Shown: piece after piece, positions 5,587-6,209 of the stretch
Position numbering within the stretch: position 1 is the stretch's first letter
How the letters are laid out: each line of letters begins with the position of its first letter
Origin: Bacillota bacterium
GTDB lineage: Bacteria > Bacillota > Clostridia > Oscillospirales > Butyricicoccaceae
Direction of reading: 5' to 3'
DNA length: 6,209 nt
NCBI GenBank assembly: GCA_030705725.1
Contig: JAUZPW010000091.1
Coordinates: forward strand, 1-6,209
Made by a program: the position numbers and the translations under genes
The notes under the pieces: model-generated
What the model saw: only the letters and a program-made list of their open reading frames with translations
The model's database searches: none
What the model was told of the DNA's origin: nothing

Positions 5587-6209
5587 ATGATTAAGAAAAT
5601 TCTGGCAGTTGTTCTCATCGCTGCATTTGCCCTTTCATTGGGAGCGTGCGGCAAAAAAACCGAAGAGCCGAAAAACATAGTAATCGGCTACATAGGGCCC
5701 CTCACCGGCGACGGATCCCCGTGGGGCATCGTCGAACGCCAATCGGTTGAAATGTACGTAAACGACGTAAACGCGGCGGGCGGCATCAACGGTAAGCAAA
5801 TCGAGCTCAAGGTGTACGACACGGCGGGTGACAGCGTTCAGACCACGAACGCGGCTCGCAAGGCCATCCAGAGAGACGGCGTCATCGCATTCATAGGTCC
5901 GGACGCCTCTACAAGCGCCATCGCCCTCGGCGAAGTCTGCGAAGAGTACAAAGTTCCGTTCATCACGACCTGCGCCACAAACTACAAGGTCACACAGAAC
6001 GAGGACGGCTCGGTGCATCCGTATTCATTCCGAGCCTGCCTCTCCGATCCGCAGATAACCGCAACTGTCGCCGAATATGCAAAAGAAGTTCTTAAAATCA
6101 ACAAGGTAGCGATCATCTACTGCATCGGCGACGATTACAGCGTAGGCTGCCAGCAGAACTTTACAGACGCATTCAAAAAGTGCGGCGGCGAAGTGGTTAC
6201 GACCGAGGC
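5587..6209 (+). CDS. LivJ-type ABC transporter substrate-binding lipoprotein, 3' end cut off
   Basis: First 207 residues of a type I periplasmic-binding-fold protein that captures an amino-acid-like ligand outside the membrane for an ABC importer. A lipoprotein signal peptide is clear: MIKK, then a hydrophobic segment from about 5 to 18, and the lipobox LGAC with C21 as the lipidated residue, followed by a short charged linker. The mature part starts NIVIGYIGPLTGDGSPWG. It continues with VNAAGGINGKQIEL, IGPDASTSA, VPFITTCATN and then IYCIGDDYSVG, all typical of branched-chain amino acid/amide binding proteins. The STS and CATN segments lie where LivJ holds the ligand's amino and carboxyl groups, so an amino-acid-type ligand is likely. 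ATG 5587 has a very strong GGGAGGAA (5575-5582). It follows the M28 gene by 25 nt. Permease and ATPase genes probably lie beyond the window. The frame is open to the last base. Confidence 0.93.
   Translation, partial: MIKKILAVVLIAAFALSLGACGKKTEEPKNIVIGYIGPLTGDGSPWGIVERQSVEMYVNDVNAAGGINGKQIELKVYDTAGDSVQTTNAARKAIQRDGVIAFIGPDASTSAIALGEVCEEYKVPFITTCATNYKVTQNEDGSVHPYSFRACLSDPQITATVAEYAKEVLKINKVAIIYCIGDDYSVGCQQNFTDAFKKCGGEVVTTE

Noticed and set aside
5635..6018. Minus-strand open frame of 127 codons opposite the binding-protein gene
   Set aside because: Antisense to a well-supported lipoprotein gene, low-complexity Val/Arg/Asp-rich translation and no family resemblance.

Overview
The window reads as a bacterial chromosome segment from an anaerobic, amino-acid-using organism. 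Coding regions have moderate GC and intergenic gaps are very AT-rich. Strong AGGAGG-type ribosome sites, intrinsic terminators with U-tracts, cysteine-rich cytoplasmic proteins and a lipoprotein-type solute-binding protein point to a Clostridia-like Firmicute. A Synergistota-like amino acid fermenter is a second possibility. The sequence does not settle the taxon, and there are no RNA genes, insertion sequences or CRISPR repeats.

All six genes are on the + strand and appear to form three transcription units. Unit 1 (18-1361) is a metal-dependent amidohydrolase of the TrzA/AtzA/SsnA/MTA-SAH deaminase type, probably the last gene of an operon that starts before the window. It ends at an intrinsic terminator (1390-1439). 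Unit 2 (1553-1999) is a lone RpiB/LacAB-type sugar isomerase. It has its own promoter (TTGACA at 1456), two direct repeats bracketing the -10, a 5' UTR hairpin, and a hairpin terminator with a T-run (2061-2095).

Unit 3 starts at 2215 after an AT-rich promoter region carrying a small inverted repeat. It runs through four tightly spaced genes: an M20 metallopeptidase/amidase (GTG start), a RidA-type enamine/imine deaminase, a large M28-like metallopeptidase, and a LivJ-type ABC substrate-binding lipoprotein cut off by the window end. The gaps are 13, 22 and 25 nt, which supports one operon. The likely theme is uptake of a small amino-acid- or peptide-like compound and its cytoplasmic hydrolysis by two different metallohydrolases, with RidA clearing a reactive enamine/imine intermediate. 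The actual substrate cannot be read from the sequence.

The most notable points are two apparent active-site changes. The M28-like enzyme has Cys where the family has the metal-bridging Asp, and His where it has the catalytic Glu. The RpiB-like protein has Val where canonical RpiB has a phosphate-binding Arg. Both suggest chemistry or substrates different from the textbook family member.
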